Origin: Macrococcus sp. DPC7161
GTDB taxonomy: Bacteria > Bacillota > Bacilli > Staphylococcales > Staphylococcaceae
Length of the DNA: 64,000 nucleotides
Assembly (NCBI RefSeq): GCF_004117835.1
Contig: NZ_SDSC01000001.1
Coordinates: 620,001 to 684,000 of the forward strand
Direction of reading: 5' to 3'
Shown here in pieces: positions 28,065-37,337 of this stretch (positions are counted from its first letter, which is position 1; every line of letters begins with the position of its first letter). Below the pieces are notes generated by a model, which ran no database searches, was not told the origin of the DNA, and saw nothing but the letters and a program-made list of their open reading frames with translations. The position numbers were made by a program, and so were the translations under genes.

Positions 28065-28694
28065 TTAAAAACCATTTAAAAATGGGTTCAAATCCATCTC
28101 ACGTTGAACCGTAGTCTCATCTCCATGACCAGGACAAATTACCATTGATTCATCTAAACTCAATAAAGATTCATTAATACTATTAATGAGTTGTTGGTGG
28201 TTCCCTTCATATAAATCAGTTCGACCAATACTATCTTTGAATAAAGTATCTCCTACAATCGCAAAGTCCTCAAAAATAAATGACATTGACCCTGGTGAAT
28301 GGCCTGGCGTATGTCTTACTTCAAATTCAAATGATTTCATTTTCATTTTGCCTTTTTGCAATATTTTCGGTTTTACTCCAGTTGATATTGGAGGTATGTT
28401 AAATGCTTTAAATTTTTCAGACCCATTTTTTACAGGATCACTTAACCAGTACTTCTCAATTTCTGATACAAATACATCGATTTGATAATGATTACAAATT
28501 TCTTCTACAGCACCAATATGGTCAAAATGTGCATGCGTTAATAATATCGCAACTGGTTTACTATTTAATTCCGTAATTTTATTAATGATTTTATTGGATT
28601 CAGCACCAGGATCTATAATTAATACTTGATCCTCATTATTTAATAAATAACAGTTCGTTTGGATAACACCTAACGGCATTTTAATTCTTTGCAT
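28065..28694 (-). CDS. metallo-beta-lactamase fold hydrolase (YqgX-like)
   Basis: Small glyoxalase II-like hydrolase. Seen: metal motif THAHFDHIGA (residues about 53-62), HTPGHSPGSMSF, VGDTLF and a closing GHGDETT. 209 residues. The substrate cannot be told from sequence; hydroxyacylglutathione-type or bacillithiol-conjugate hydrolysis is a guess from family. YqgX lies in the same block in Bacillus. Confidence 0.88.
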   Translation of the reverse strand: MQRIKMPLGVIQTNCYLLNNEDQVLIIDPGAESNKIINKITELNSKPVAILLTHAHFDHIGAVEEICNHYQIDVFVSEIEKYWLSDPVKNGSEKFKAFNIPPISTGVKPKILQKGKMKMKSFEFEVRHTPGHSPGSMSFIFEDFAIVGDTLFKDSIGRTDLYEGNHQQLINSINESLLSLDESMVICPGHGDETTVQREMDLNPFLNGF

Positions 28695-28782
28695 GTAATT
28701 CCTCCTAAAAATCTCTAGACATCTGTTTGTATTAATTATACAATATTAATGATAATAAAAGAATTAACTTGGGGGTTATATC

Positions 28783-29022
28783 ATGCCTTTTATTAACACT
28801 GGCGAATTATTCGAAATTTTTGGTGTAAAAATTCATATCGGTGTAAACATTTTCGCATTATTAATGTTAGGTGTTTTCATTTTATCAATTTTTGCATTCA
28901 TTTCTGCAATTAAAAACAAAAATGTTTTGGGTATTATCTTTGGATTTTTAGCAACTGTATCTTTTGGATTCTTTTCATTAGCTACAATTTTAACTTACGG
29001 CTATCCAATTTTACACCATTAA
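28783..29022 (+). CDS. small membrane protein, DUF2759 family
   Basis: 79 residues with two membrane helices (about 21-42 and 50-75). It resembles the DUF2759 proteins (YqgW) found beside yqgX and yqgV in Bacillus. Function unknown. The terminator is shared with yqgV. Confidence 0.8.
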   Translation: MPFINTGELFEIFGVKIHIGVNIFALLMLGVFILSIFAFISAIKNKNVLGIIFGFLATVSFGFFSLATILTYGYPILHH

Positions 29023-29048
29023 AAAAAGACGATTACTCGTCTTTTTTT
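29021..29048. terminator. bidirectional terminator between DUF2759 gene and yqgV
   Basis: Twelve-base-pair perfect stem AAAAAAAGACGA / TCGTCTTTTTTT with a four-base loop. It includes both stop codons in part. Confidence 0.87.
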
Positions 29049-29358
29049 AATGCATATGTTTTTTCACTGAATCTAATTTTTCAAACATTTTTCGTTTTTT
29101 ATCTCTTCTATCATCAATTCTAATGTTCGTGCATACACGATCAATTCCATGTTTAAAAGGTAACTCATGTATTTCCTCTAATACTTTTAAGCAGTCAGAA
29201 AGTTCCCCTTCAATTAAAGTAGACATTGGTGTCAAATGATAATCAATCAATCCAATTTCTTTTTTCTCTTTTAATAAATTCTGAATCTCTCCAATATATT
29301 TACTAATACTCACTGATGTTTTATCTAGAGGTATTACGACAACATCTATAATAGCCAT
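29047..29358 (-). CDS. MTH1187 family thiamine-binding protein (YqgV-like)
   Basis: 103-residue ferredoxin-like protein of the MTH1187/YkoF family, some members of which bind thiamine pyrimidine. Seen: MAIIDVVVIPLD, a YHLTPMSTLIEG motif and LPFKHGIDRVCTNIRIDDRRD. Its start overlaps the glcK stop by one base. A role with glucokinase is not evident. Confidence 0.85.
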   Translation of the reverse strand: MAIIDVVVIPLDKTSVSISKYIGEIQNLLKEKKEIGLIDYHLTPMSTLIEGELSDCLKVLEEIHELPFKHGIDRVCTNIRIDDRRDKKRKMFEKLDSVKKHMH

Positions 29359-30329
29359 TATTTAGCCTCCAATATATATTGTTTCACTAGGCCTGCAGCA
29401 CCAATCATTCCAGCATCGTTACCAAGTTTTGCAGTAACTATTTTAGTACCGTCTAAAGACGGCTTAAATGCCATAGATTGATATTGACTATCAATATGAT
29501 GAATTAAAAAGTCTCCAGCTTTTGATACACCACCACCAATAATGATATATTTTGGATTAGTAGTAACACTAATTATACTGATTGCATAAGCAATGTATTT
29601 CGCTACTTTTTTAATAATATAGGTTGCGAATTCGTCACCTGCTTTAGCAGCATCAAAAACATGTTTTGCTTGAACCGTTTTATTTAATATATTTTCTTTT
29701 AACATTGTAGAAAATTTTAATTCCTCATAATAATGATACGTTAAATTGATCACACCTGTCGCACTCGCGACAGTTTCTAAACACCCTACGTTACCACAGT
29801 TACATTTAAATCGTTCTTTAAAATCAACTTTAATATGGCCTAACTCCCCACCTGATCCATTGTGACCATGTACCAATTGATGATTTGTGATAATACCACC
29901 ACCAACACCAGTTCCTAACGTCATACAAACTACATCTGGTTCGTTGAATCCAGCACCTTTAAATTTTTCACCTAGCGTTGCGACATTAGCATCATTATCA
30001 ACGACTACTGGCAATTGACTGATTTGCATCATTTCTTCTTTTATATTTTTTTTGCCATGCCAATTTAAATTGACTGCACCGTTTACAATACCATTTTCAA
30101 AATCTATCGGTCCAGGAACACCGATACCAATACCTTTTACATCATTAAAATCATATTTTTTTAAACTTGCGTTTTTTTTAAATGAATCATATACATTTTT
30201 TAAAATATGTTGACCATTTTCTTCTTTATTCGTAGGGATTTCCCAATGATGAAGTAAATCCAAATCTTCATTTAATACACCTAATTTACAGGTAGTACCA
30301 CCTATATCAGCTGCTAAAATAAGTACCAT
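29358..30329 (-). CDS. glcK: glucokinase (ROK family)
   Basis: ATP-dependent phosphorylation of cytosolic glucose. Seen: DIGGTTCKLG phosphate loop, GIGVPGPID, catalytic VVDNDAN, GTGVGGG, and the ROK zinc motif CNCGNVGCLE around residue 180. 323 residues. AAAGGAG precedes ATG 30329, and the gene overlaps yqgQ by 23 bases. The gluP-yqgQ-glcK order is that of Bacillus. Confidence 0.95.
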   Translation of the reverse strand: MVLILAADIGGTTCKLGVLNEDLDLLHHWEIPTNKEENGQHILKNVYDSFKKNASLKKYDFNDVKGIGIGVPGPIDFENGIVNGAVNLNWHGKKNIKEEMMQISQLPVVVDNDANVATLGEKFKGAGFNEPDVVCMTLGTGVGGGIITNHQLVHGHNGSGGELGHIKVDFKERFKCNCGNVGCLETVASATGVINLTYHYYEELKFSTMLKENILNKTVQAKHVFDAAKAGDEFATYIIKKVAKYIAYAISIISVTTNPKYIIIGGGVSKAGDFLIHHIDSQYQSMAFKPSLDGTKIVTAKLGNDAGMIGAAGLVKQYILEAK

Positions 30330-30513
30330 TTTGAATGCTCCTTTGATTTAAAATTAAATTGGCCTGAATATAATCTTGATGAGAAATCAACATTGCATCA
30401 TGCAATCCTTTAAGTTCTTGTTTCATCATTTCTATCGTATCCAGTTCATCTTTAAAATAAATAACGATGCCATAACCCATTAATAATTGTTGTACATCAT
30501 AAAAAGTTTTCAT
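30307..30513 (-). CDS. yqgQ: YqgQ family protein (DUF910)
   Basis: 68-residue helical protein of the YqgQ family, whose Bacillus member has a known three-helix structure but no proven function. Seen: TFYDVQQLLMGYGIVIYF and a charged second helix. It lies between gluP (4 bases) and glcK (overlap). Confidence 0.88.
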   Translation of the reverse strand: MKTFYDVQQLLMGYGIVIYFKDELDTIEMMKQELKGLHDAMLISHQDYIQANLILNQRSIQNGTYFSS

Positions 30514-30517
30514 ATTA

Positions 30518-31951
30518 TCACCTAAATGTTTTTATTTCATGTTGTAAAGTATCATACTGCTTATTATTTTTTAAAGCTACTGCTCTATCAATATACTTTT
30601 GAGCAGTGTCATATTTATCAATTGATCGATAGGCTAACGCGAGTTGATAATTTAAATCTGGACTATTAGGAAAACGTTTAACACCTTTTTTCCAAATCTC
30701 AATAGCACTATCAATGTTGTCATCATGAGCGGCAATTAAGCCATAAATAGTATATGTTTCATCATTTTCATAACCATGTTTAATAATTTTCTTAACTATA
30801 TTTTTGGCATGTGGCACATCACCTGTTTCAAATTCGGACATAGCCAAACGATTATAAATATGGTTCTCCTTCTGTGTAAAAATATTTAATAGCATCATAA
30901 AGATGGTCAATATCAACACAAATAAAGTAAACCAAAAATAATTTTTATTCAATTTAAACAAATACAATATCAATGCGATTAATATACCCCCAATAAATCC
31001 ACCAAAATGGGCATAGTTATTTACATTATTAAACAAGTTCGTTAATAACATAAAAAGAATAAACATTGCAGTTATTTGAATAATAAATTTTGGTTTGTAC
31101 AATTTTGTAGTTATCAAATACACAATAAAGGCACCCATTAATGCACAAATTCCACCACTTGCTCCTGCTGATATCGAATGTGTATCAAATGTTAAACTTA
31201 ACAAATTTCCTAACATGCCACCCAATAAATATATCAACAAATATTGCCATGTTCCAAATAAATATTCAATGATTTTTCCAAATATAAAAAGAGACATCAT
31301 ATTTAATAATAAATGAGAAAAATCTAAATGAACAAACATTGAAGTAATAATTCTAATATAATCCCCATGAACAAAATTAAAGTGAGTAAGTGCACCATTT
31401 TCTAATAAAAATTCGGATTGATTTGATGATGGTTTAAATAGTAAAACAAAGTAAATCACTATATTTAAAACTATTAAAACTGTTGTTATTGGACTAAATT
31501 TCGTGATTGCATTGTCAATAAGTTGATTGTTAAATATACGCCTTTTATAATATGATTTCGACTGAGGTTTAACATATTTTGTTAAACCTATAAACTTATG
31601 ATGCATTACTTGATTAATATTTTTCTGATGATTAATAACATCAATTTTTACACCATCAATGTTTTGTGATGTGATATTATCTTCATCAACTAAAATCAAC
31701 TCAATGTGCCGAATCTTATTGTTAATCAAATGCTCAATTTCAGCTTTTTGTAAATTCATTTTATCTACAATAAAATGAATCGATTGTAATGTTTCTTTCG
31801 TGAAGATAATACGTTTTAATGTCTTGTTTTTTTCGTGAAATAGCCATACGTCTTCTTCGTTAGAAAAATATAATAAATTAATATAATTTTCATATTTAAT
31901 CCATTCGTAAATGCGTTTATAAATTAACTTATCAATCATTTCGTACTCCAT
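30518..31951 (-). CDS. gluP: rhomboid family intramembrane serine protease GluP
   Basis: Seen: a soluble N-terminal domain (about 160 residues), a rhomboid core of six to seven helices with the catalytic Ser in SAGASGGICALMG and His in YAHFGGFIGG, and a C-terminal TPR-like region (SEFETGDVPHAKN onwards). 477 residues. In Bacillus GluP cleaves the magnesium transporter MgtE. Its start overlaps the cyclo-ligase gene by 20 bases. Confidence 0.93.
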   Translation of the reverse strand: MEYEMIDKLIYKRIYEWIKYENYINLLYFSNEEDVWLFHEKNKTLKRIIFTKETLQSIHFIVDKMNLQKAEIEHLINNKIRHIELILVDEDNITSQNIDGVKIDVINHQKNINQVMHHKFIGLTKYVKPQSKSYYKRRIFNNQLIDNAITKFSPITTVLIVLNIVIYFVLLFKPSSNQSEFLLENGALTHFNFVHGDYIRIITSMFVHLDFSHLLLNMMSLFIFGKIIEYLFGTWQYLLIYLLGGMLGNLLSLTFDTHSISAGASGGICALMGAFIVYLITTKLYKPKFIIQITAMFILFMLLTNLFNNVNNYAHFGGFIGGILIALILYLFKLNKNYFWFTLFVLILTIFMMLLNIFTQKENHIYNRLAMSEFETGDVPHAKNIVKKIIKHGYENDETYTIYGLIAAHDDNIDSAIEIWKKGVKRFPNSPDLNYQLALAYRSIDKYDTAQKYIDRAVALKNNKQYDTLQHEIKTFR

Positions 31952-32489
31952 TAATAATGCGTTTTTCTGTTATTATTTTATGCACAGGTACGTCATAACT
32001 ATCCTGTTCAAATTCTTGAATTTGGATTTCATGAGCTAAACTGATTGTTTCACCATTATAATTAGATAAAAAACGATCATAATACCCACCACCATAACCA
32101 ATACGGTAGCCATTCAAGTTAAATACCACTCCAGGTGTTATTACCAAATCTATTTCATTATTAATTTCAGTTTCAAAGCCCATTGCTTCAATGCCATAAT
32201 TATCGATTACTAAGTCATCAAAATTGGTAAACAACTGAAAATTCATTACTTTACTTTTATAATCACAATTTGGAATATAGATTTGTTTCCCTAACATTTG
32301 TGCATATTTAATAATAAATTTAGTATCAATTTCATGTGCCATACTTAATGTGATAGCAATGGTTTTTGCTTCTTTAAATGTACTTTGCTCAAATAAAGTT
32401 TTGTATATCTTTAATTCATTATTATATTTTAACCGATTCTCTTTTAATTGCTTAATCGTTGATTTTCTGAAATCCGATTTATTTGTCAT
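31932..32489 (-). CDS. 5-formyltetrahydrofolate cyclo-ligase
   Basis: Converts 5-formyl-THF to 5,10-methenyl-THF with ATP. Seen: FRKSTIKQLKENRL at the N-terminus and GYRIGYGGGYYDRFL near residue 130, the family signature. The ATG at 32489 follows GGGTGAT and gives 185 residues, the usual length; the reading frame stays open to 32687 but that part overlaps rpmG and is not supported. It starts the cyclo-ligase-gluP-yqgQ-glcK-yqgV operon. Confidence 0.93.
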   Translation of the reverse strand: MTNKSDFRKSTIKQLKENRLKYNNELKIYKTLFEQSTFKEAKTIAITLSMAHEIDTKFIIKYAQMLGKQIYIPNCDYKSKVMNFQLFTNFDDLVIDNYGIEAMGFETEINNEIDLVITPGVVFNLNGYRIGYGGGYYDRFLSNYNGETISLAHEIQIQEFEQDSYDVPVHKIITEKRIINGVRND

Positions 32490-32537
32490 ATTATCACCCA
32501 TTTCATTATACCTTACTTTGTATATGAATATAAAAAG

Positions 32538-32564
32538 AAAAAGACACGAAGTACGTGTCTTTTT
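32538..32564 (-). terminator. terminator after rpmG
   Basis: Eleven-base-pair stem AAAAAGACACG / CGTGTCTTTTT with a five-base loop, T-rich beyond on the minus strand. Confidence 0.85.
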
Positions 32565-32571
32565 AGATGAA

Positions 32572-32721
32572 TTATTTAGTTTCTCTATGTAAAGTTTTTT
32601 TATTATCTCTAGCACAGAATTTTGACATTTCAATACGTTCTGGATTGTTTCTTTTATTTTTCTTTGTAATGTAGTTTCTATCACCACATTCAGTACAAGC
32701 TAAAGTTACGTTTACGCGCAT
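32572..32721 (-). CDS. rpmG: 50S ribosomal protein L33
   Basis: 49 residues beginning [19 protein letters not shown] and ending TLHRETK, an unmistakable L33. CTEC gives one zinc knuckle, while the second (CARD) has only one Cys, so three of the four usual zinc ligands are present. AAGGAGGG precedes the ATG. It stands where S. aureus has an rpmG copy, between the pbp-side genes and the cyclo-ligase. Confidence 0.95.
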   Translation of the reverse strand: MRVNVTLACTECGDRNYITKKNKRNNPERIEMSKFCARDNKKTLHRETK

Positions 32722-32789
32722 AATATTCCCTCCTTATTTCTTGCATACGACTTAATCATAATAACATCAAATCGTTAGGATAGCTAGTA

Positions 32790-33431
32790 TTAATTTGGGA
32801 TTTGATCGTATCTTTGACCTGTTATCACATAATAAATATTTTCAGCAATATTTGTGATATGATCACCAGTACGTTCTAAGTAACGTCCTGCTAAATGAGC
32901 TTGACCAGCAATATATGGATCATTATCAATTAAGTATGTTGTATTAATAATTTCTTTATATAAATCATCAATATCTTTATCACGTTCAATGATTTCTTTA
33001 ACTAAATTCATATCTTTCGTTTCATATGCCACTTTTAAATCTTGAAGCATTAACATGCTTAATTTACCCATTGTTTTTAATCTTGTTAATACATAATGAT
33101 CTTCTAATTTAACTCGTTTACGAATTTTAGCAATATTTGATGCATTGTCTCCAATACGCTCTAATTCAGCTGCAATACGAATACTTGATAAAATCTTTCT
33201 TAAATCCGTAGCAATAGGTTGTTGTTTTGTAATTAAACTTACGATTTGATCATTAATATCATATTCCATTTGATTTATTACTTCATCATGTTTAATGATT
33301 TCTCTTGCTTCATTAATATCATCATTACTTAAAACATTTATACTACGTTCAATCGTATGATAAACTTCATTCGCTAAGTTAAACACAGAATTTTCTAACT
33401 GCTCTAGATGTTCTTGATAGATTTCTCTCAT
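32790..33431 (-). CDS. phoU: phosphate transport system regulator PhoU
   Basis: Negative regulator that links PstB to the PhoR kinase. Seen: two PhoU three-helix repeats, with RIAAELERIGDNASNIAK and GRYLERTGDHITNIAENIYY as the metal-binding E/D motifs. The ATG at 33431 (MREIYQEHL) gives 213 residues; the frame runs further into pstB but the family starts here. One base separates it from pstB. Confidence 0.95.
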   Translation of the reverse strand: MREIYQEHLEQLENSVFNLANEVYHTIERSINVLSNDDINEAREIIKHDEVINQMEYDINDQIVSLITKQQPIATDLRKILSSIRIAAELERIGDNASNIAKIRKRVKLEDHYVLTRLKTMGKLSMLMLQDLKVAYETKDMNLVKEIIERDKDIDDLYKEIINTTYLIDNDPYIAGQAHLAGRYLERTGDHITNIAENIYYVITGQRYDQIPN

Positions 33432-33432
33432 A

Positions 33433-34275
33433 TTAACCAAACCTTCCTGAAATATATTGTTCTGTTTTCTCATCAGCAGGATTTGAGAAGATTTTATCTG
33501 TTGTGTCAAACTCATTTACAACGCCGTTTAAGAAAAATGCAGTTTTATCTGAAATACGTGCAGCTTGTTGCATGTTATGTGTAACAATAATGATAGAGTA
33601 TTTGTCTTTAATTTCTTGAACTAATTCTTCTACTTTTAATGTTGAAATAGGATCAAGTGCTGATGTTGGTTCGTCCATTAAAATTACATCTGGCTCAATC
33701 GCTAAACATCTTGCAATACAAATACGTTGTTGTTGTCCACCAGATAAACCATATGCATTTTGGTTTAAACGATCTTTACACTCATCCCAAATCGCAGCAC
33801 CTTTTAATGATTTTTCAACAATTTCATCTAAAATCTTTTTATCAGTAATACCATGAATTCTTGGTCCATAAGTAATATTGTCATAAATAGATTTTGGGAA
33901 TGGATTTGGTTTTTGGAATACCATACCTACTCGCGTGCGTAAATGTTCAACCTTATATGACTTATCAAATATATTATCTCCACGATATAAAATTTCACCT
34001 GAAGTTTTAACACTTGGTACTAGTTCTATCATACGGTTCAAAGTTTTAATGTAAGTTGATTTACCACAACCTGAAGGACCGATAATAGCAGTTACTTCAT
34101 TTTCTAATATATCAAGATTGATATTTTTTAATGCATGATGATCGCCATACCATAAATCTAAGTTATTTGTTTGATATACAATGTTTTTCTTAGTTTCAAC
34201 AATTGTACTATCTTTTTTATCAACAACTGGTGTTGTTGTTATAATTTTATTTTCCTTTACTTGTGTTTCATTCAT
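33433..34275 (-). CDS. pstB: phosphate ABC transporter ATP-binding protein
   Basis: Seen: Walker [11 protein letters not shown]-loop, signature [14 protein letters not shown], Walker [14 protein letters not shown], and the PstB-typical end YISGRFG. 280 residues with an extra polar N-terminus of about 25 residues. One pstB only; Bacillus has two in tandem. Confidence 0.97.
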   Translation of the reverse strand: MNETQVKENKIITTTPVVDKKDSTIVETKKNIVYQTNNLDLWYGDHHALKNINLDILENEVTAIIGPSGCGKSTYIKTLNRMIELVPSVKTSGEILYRGDNIFDKSYKVEHLRTRVGMVFQKPNPFPKSIYDNITYGPRIHGITDKKILDEIVEKSLKGAAIWDECKDRLNQNAYGLSGGQQQRICIARCLAIEPDVILMDEPTSALDPISTLKVEELVQEIKDKYSIIIVTHNMQQAARISDKTAFFLNGVVNEFDTTDKIFSNPADEKTEQYISGRFG

Positions 34276-34320
34276 TTTAAGACCCCTCTCAAATTTAAAG
34301 CTTTTATTTAAAAATTAAAA

Positions 34321-35214
34321 TTAATATTTCTTTTGATATTTATTACGAATATAAATAGCAATTGAGTTCATCGCGATTAACATTACTAAAAGGACGATAA
34401 TCGCTGCTGATGAAAGATATTGGAATTCTTCCTTAGGTAATTTTGCCCAAGTATAAATTTGCATTGGAAGTGCTTGGAAACGATCCATAATGCCGTCTGG
34501 TGTTTTCAAGAAAATTGTAGGAATACCAATAACAACTAAAGGTGCAGTTTCACCAATTGCTCTTGATAAAGCTAAAATTGTACCTGTTAAAATACCAGGA
34601 ATTGAGGCAGGTAATACAACGTTCGTTATAGTTTGCCACTTAGTACCACCTAAACCTAATGAAGCTTCACGGATTGCATTTGGTACAGCTCTTATCGCTT
34701 CTTGACTTGAAACAATAATAACTGGCAATATCATTAAAGACATGGTTAACGCAGCGGCAATTACCGATTTACCTAAAGCTAATGATTCAAACCCCGCACC
34801 ACGCACAAAAATTGTTAAACCTAACAAACCAAATACAACTGATGGCACAGAAGCCAAGTTTGAAATATTTACTTTTATAAATCTAGTAAATACATTATCT
34901 TTCGCGTATTCTTCCATGTAAATGGCAGTCGCAACACCTAATACAATTGCAATTGGTGCAATCGTCATCATTAACCATAATGTTCCAAGTAATGCACCTT
35001 TAATACCTGCTTTTGCAGGCGTTGTAGATGAAAAGTTATTGAAAAATGCTGGTGTTAAATAGCCCGCACCTTTTCTAATGATGTCAAATAATAATACGCC
35101 TAAAACCAATAAACCAATAATGGTACACAAAAAGAAGATACTTTTTACTATTTTATTTTTAGATAAACGTCCAGAGAGTTTGTGTTCAACTTTCTTTTGA
35201 TCAATTAATTGCAT
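34321..35214 (-). CDS. pstA: phosphate ABC transporter permease
   Basis: Six-helix permease. Seen: EAA loop EAIRAVPNAIREASLGLGGT and SRAIGETAPLVVIG. 297 residues. One base separates it from pstC. Confidence 0.96.
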   Translation of the reverse strand: MQLIDQKKVEHKLSGRLSKNKIVKSIFFLCTIIGLLVLGVLLFDIIRKGAGYLTPAFFNNFSSTTPAKAGIKGALLGTLWLMMTIAPIAIVLGVATAIYMEEYAKDNVFTRFIKVNISNLASVPSVVFGLLGLTIFVRGAGFESLALGKSVIAAALTMSLMILPVIIVSSQEAIRAVPNAIREASLGLGGTKWQTITNVVLPASIPGILTGTILALSRAIGETAPLVVIGIPTIFLKTPDGIMDRFQALPMQIYTWAKLPKEEFQYLSSAAIIVLLVMLIAMNSIAIYIRNKYQKKY

Positions 35215-35215
35215 A

Positions 35216-36145
35216 TTAATACTCCTCTCTGAATTTGTTTGTTACCCATTGTGAAATAAAGTTCATAATTAAGGTAAAAACAAAAAGTGTAAATCCAACA
35301 GCATAAATACTGTAGTAAATATCTGAACCGAAAGTTGCATCACCTGTAGCAACTTGAACAATGAAACCTGTCATTGTTTGTAATGAATTTGTAAAATCTA
35401 ATGAAAATTCTGGATTTGAACCTGCTGCCAAAGCAACAATCATCGTCTCACCTATCGCACGTGAAATCGCAAGTACAATTGAAGCTAAAATACCTGATAA
35501 TGCTGCTGGGAAAACAACTTTTAATGCTGTTTCTAATTTCGTTGAACCTAAACCTAAAGCACCTTCACGAATCGCTTGTGGAACAGCACTCATAGCATCT
35601 TCTGACATACTCGCAATTAAAGGCACAATCATAATTCCTATAACAAGTCCAGGGCTGACAGCATTGAAACTATCTAATGCTGGCCAAATCGTTCTTAACA
35701 TTGGTGTCACAAACGTTAATGCGAAGAAACCGTAAACAATTGTTGGAATACCTGCTAAGATTTCAAGTATTGGTTTTATAATTTTTCTAGAACGCTCACT
35801 TGCATATTCACTTAAATAAAGTGCAGCACCTAAGCCTACTGGTACAGCAAATAATGTTGCTACAATCGTTACCTTAAAAGTTCCCATAATTAATGCTGCA
35901 ATACCATACTTAGGATGTTGACTAAACGCATCCCAATGGGTATTTGTTAAAAATTCCAATGGTGATACTCTCGTAAAGAAAGTAATCGTTTCTGTTAACA
36001 AAGTATATAAAATTCCTAACGTCGTTAATACAGAAATACTAGCAATGATCAATAGAATAGTTGGGATAATTTTTTCAATTGAACCCTTTGAACCTTTCCC
36101 TTTGTTTTGTTCAATGAGTTGTTGTATAGAAACTTTTTCACTCAT
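35216..36145 (-). CDS. pstC: phosphate ABC transporter permease
   Basis: Partner of PstA. Seen: EAA loop DAMSAVPQAIREGALGLGST and SRAIGETMIVALAAG, six membrane helices. 309 residues. A terminator-like hairpin lies just upstream, between it and pstS. Confidence 0.96.
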   Translation of the reverse strand: MSEKVSIQQLIEQNKGKGSKGSIEKIIPTILLIIASISVLTTLGILYTLLTETITFFTRVSPLEFLTNTHWDAFSQHPKYGIAALIMGTFKVTIVATLFAVPVGLGAALYLSEYASERSRKIIKPILEILAGIPTIVYGFFALTFVTPMLRTIWPALDSFNAVSPGLVIGIMIVPLIASMSEDAMSAVPQAIREGALGLGSTKLETALKVVFPAALSGILASIVLAISRAIGETMIVALAAGSNPEFSLDFTNSLQTMTGFIVQVATGDATFGSDIYYSIYAVGFTLFVFTLIMNFISQWVTNKFREEY

Positions 36146-36164
36146 AGTTTAGACTCCTTCATTT

Positions 36165-36193
36165 TAAAAAAGGAGCGAAATTGTTTCGCTCCT
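36165..36193 (-). terminator. intra-operon terminator between pstS and pstC
   Basis: Ten-base-pair perfect stem AGGAGCGAAA / TTTCGCTCCT with a three-base loop, then TTTTTT on the minus strand. Likely a partial terminator giving more pstS than pstCAB message. Confidence 0.8.
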
Positions 36194-36214
36194 AAAATTC
36201 GATTCTATTAAGTA

Positions 36215-37177
36215 TTACTTAACTTCTTCTAATTTCTTTAAATCTTCATCGTATAATTTATCTTCTAATGCAACATAACCAGATTCTTTTGATGCATCTT
36301 TAGAATTTTCAATTACGAATTTTAAGAATGTTTTAAATGCTTCGTTTTCCTTGATTGAATCATTTTTAGCATAGATGAATAATGGACGACTTAATGGGTA
36401 TGAACCATCTTTAACAGTTTTTTCAGTCGCTTCTACACCTTCACCTTTACCTTCTTTTTGAATTTTAACTGCTTTTAATTTATCTTTGTTTTCTTGGTAG
36501 AAGTTGTATCCGAAGAATCCAATACCTGATTTGTTATCTTCAACTGATTTTACGATAACGTTTGTATCCGCATTTTTCTCAGCTTTGATATCACCTTTAT
36601 CTAAAACTTCTTCACTAAAGAAGTCATATGTACCATGTGATTGGTCAGGAGAGAATGCTTTGATTTCTTCAGCAGGGAAATCAGAACGAACATCTTTCCA
36701 AGTTTTAGCTTTACCAGAGTAGATTTTAGCTAATTCTTCAAAAGTTAAGTAGTCAACAAATTTGTTGTCTTTGTTTACTGCAACTGTTAAACCGTCAGTC
36801 GCTAATTTGAATTCAGTATAAGCAATTTTCTTATCTTCTAATTTTTTCTTCTCTTCGTCTTTAATTTCACGAGATGCATTTGAGAAATCAGTTTCTCCAG
36901 CGATGAATTTCTCGAAACCACCACCAGTACCTGAAGTACCAACTGATACTGTTACATCTGGATATTCAGAGTTGAATTTTTCGTTAATTTTTTCAATAAC
37001 TGGTGCAACAGTTGTAGAACCATCACCTTTAACTTCACCTTTAATGTCTTTTGATGCTGATTTAGAATCAGAACCTTTATCTGATGAAGATGATTTTTCA
37101 GCAGCTCCACCACAAGCTCCTAATAATAATGCAGTACCTAAAACAGTAGTAGAACCAACTAATTGCCATTTTTTCAT
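36215..37177 (-). CDS. pstS: phosphate-binding lipoprotein PstS
   Basis: High-affinity phosphate receptor of the Pst system. Seen: signal peptide with lipobox LLLGAC, a Ser/Lys-rich linker, then a PstS fold with [22 protein letters not shown] and SHGTYDFF phosphate-contact motifs. The ATG at 37177 follows AGGAGG by 10 bases and gives 320 residues. Induced through the Pho box at 37253-37291. Confidence 0.97.
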   Translation of the reverse strand: MKKWQLVGSTTVLGTALLLGACGGAAEKSSSSDKGSDSKSASKDIKGEVKGDGSTTVAPVIEKINEKFNSEYPDVTVSVGTSGTGGGFEKFIAGETDFSNASREIKDEEKKKLEDKKIAYTEFKLATDGLTVAVNKDNKFVDYLTFEELAKIYSGKAKTWKDVRSDFPAEEIKAFSPDQSHGTYDFFSEEVLDKGDIKAEKNADTNVIVKSVEDNKSGIGFFGYNFYQENKDKLKAVKIQKEGKGEGVEATEKTVKDGSYPLSRPLFIYAKNDSIKENEAFKTFLKFVIENSKDASKESGYVALEDKLYDEDLKKLEEVK

Positions 37178-37237
37178 GTTAAAATTTCCTCCTAATAAAT
37201 AGACGATAATTATTTGTTGTTTGTGACTTACATATTC

Positions 37238-37291
37238 AATATAAAACAAGATTGTTAATTCATAATGAATGTATTGTAAATTTTGTGTAAA
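37238..37291 (-). promoter_or_regulatory. Pho box array and -10 of pstS
   Basis: On the minus strand TTTACA (37291-37286), TTTACA (37280-37275), TTCATT (37269-37264) and TTAACA (37258-37253) are each spaced by exactly 5 bases, the layout of PhoP sites in Bacillus. TATATT (37243-37238) follows as the -10, with no normal -35, as in PhoP-activated promoters. Confidence 0.85.
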
Positions 37292-37295
37292 GAAA

Positions 37296-37324
37296 AAAGA
37301 CAATTCATTGTCAGAATTGTCTTT
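37296..37324 (-). terminator. terminator after the penicillin-binding protein gene
   Basis: Eleven-base-pair perfect stem AAAGACAATTC / GAATTGTCTTT with a seven-base loop and T run on the minus strand. It lies right upstream of the Pho box. Confidence 0.85.
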
Positions 37325-37337
37325 CACTTTAGTTTAT

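Noticed and set aside
32490-32687. N-terminal extension of the 5-formyl-THF cyclo-ligase
   Set aside because: It would overlap rpmG and run through the rpmG terminator; family length fits the start at 32489.
37178-37327. Upstream extension of pstS by 50 codons
   Set aside because: The frame is open, but the extension covers the Pho box and promoter, while AGGAGG and a proper lipoprotein signal peptide mark the ATG at 37177.
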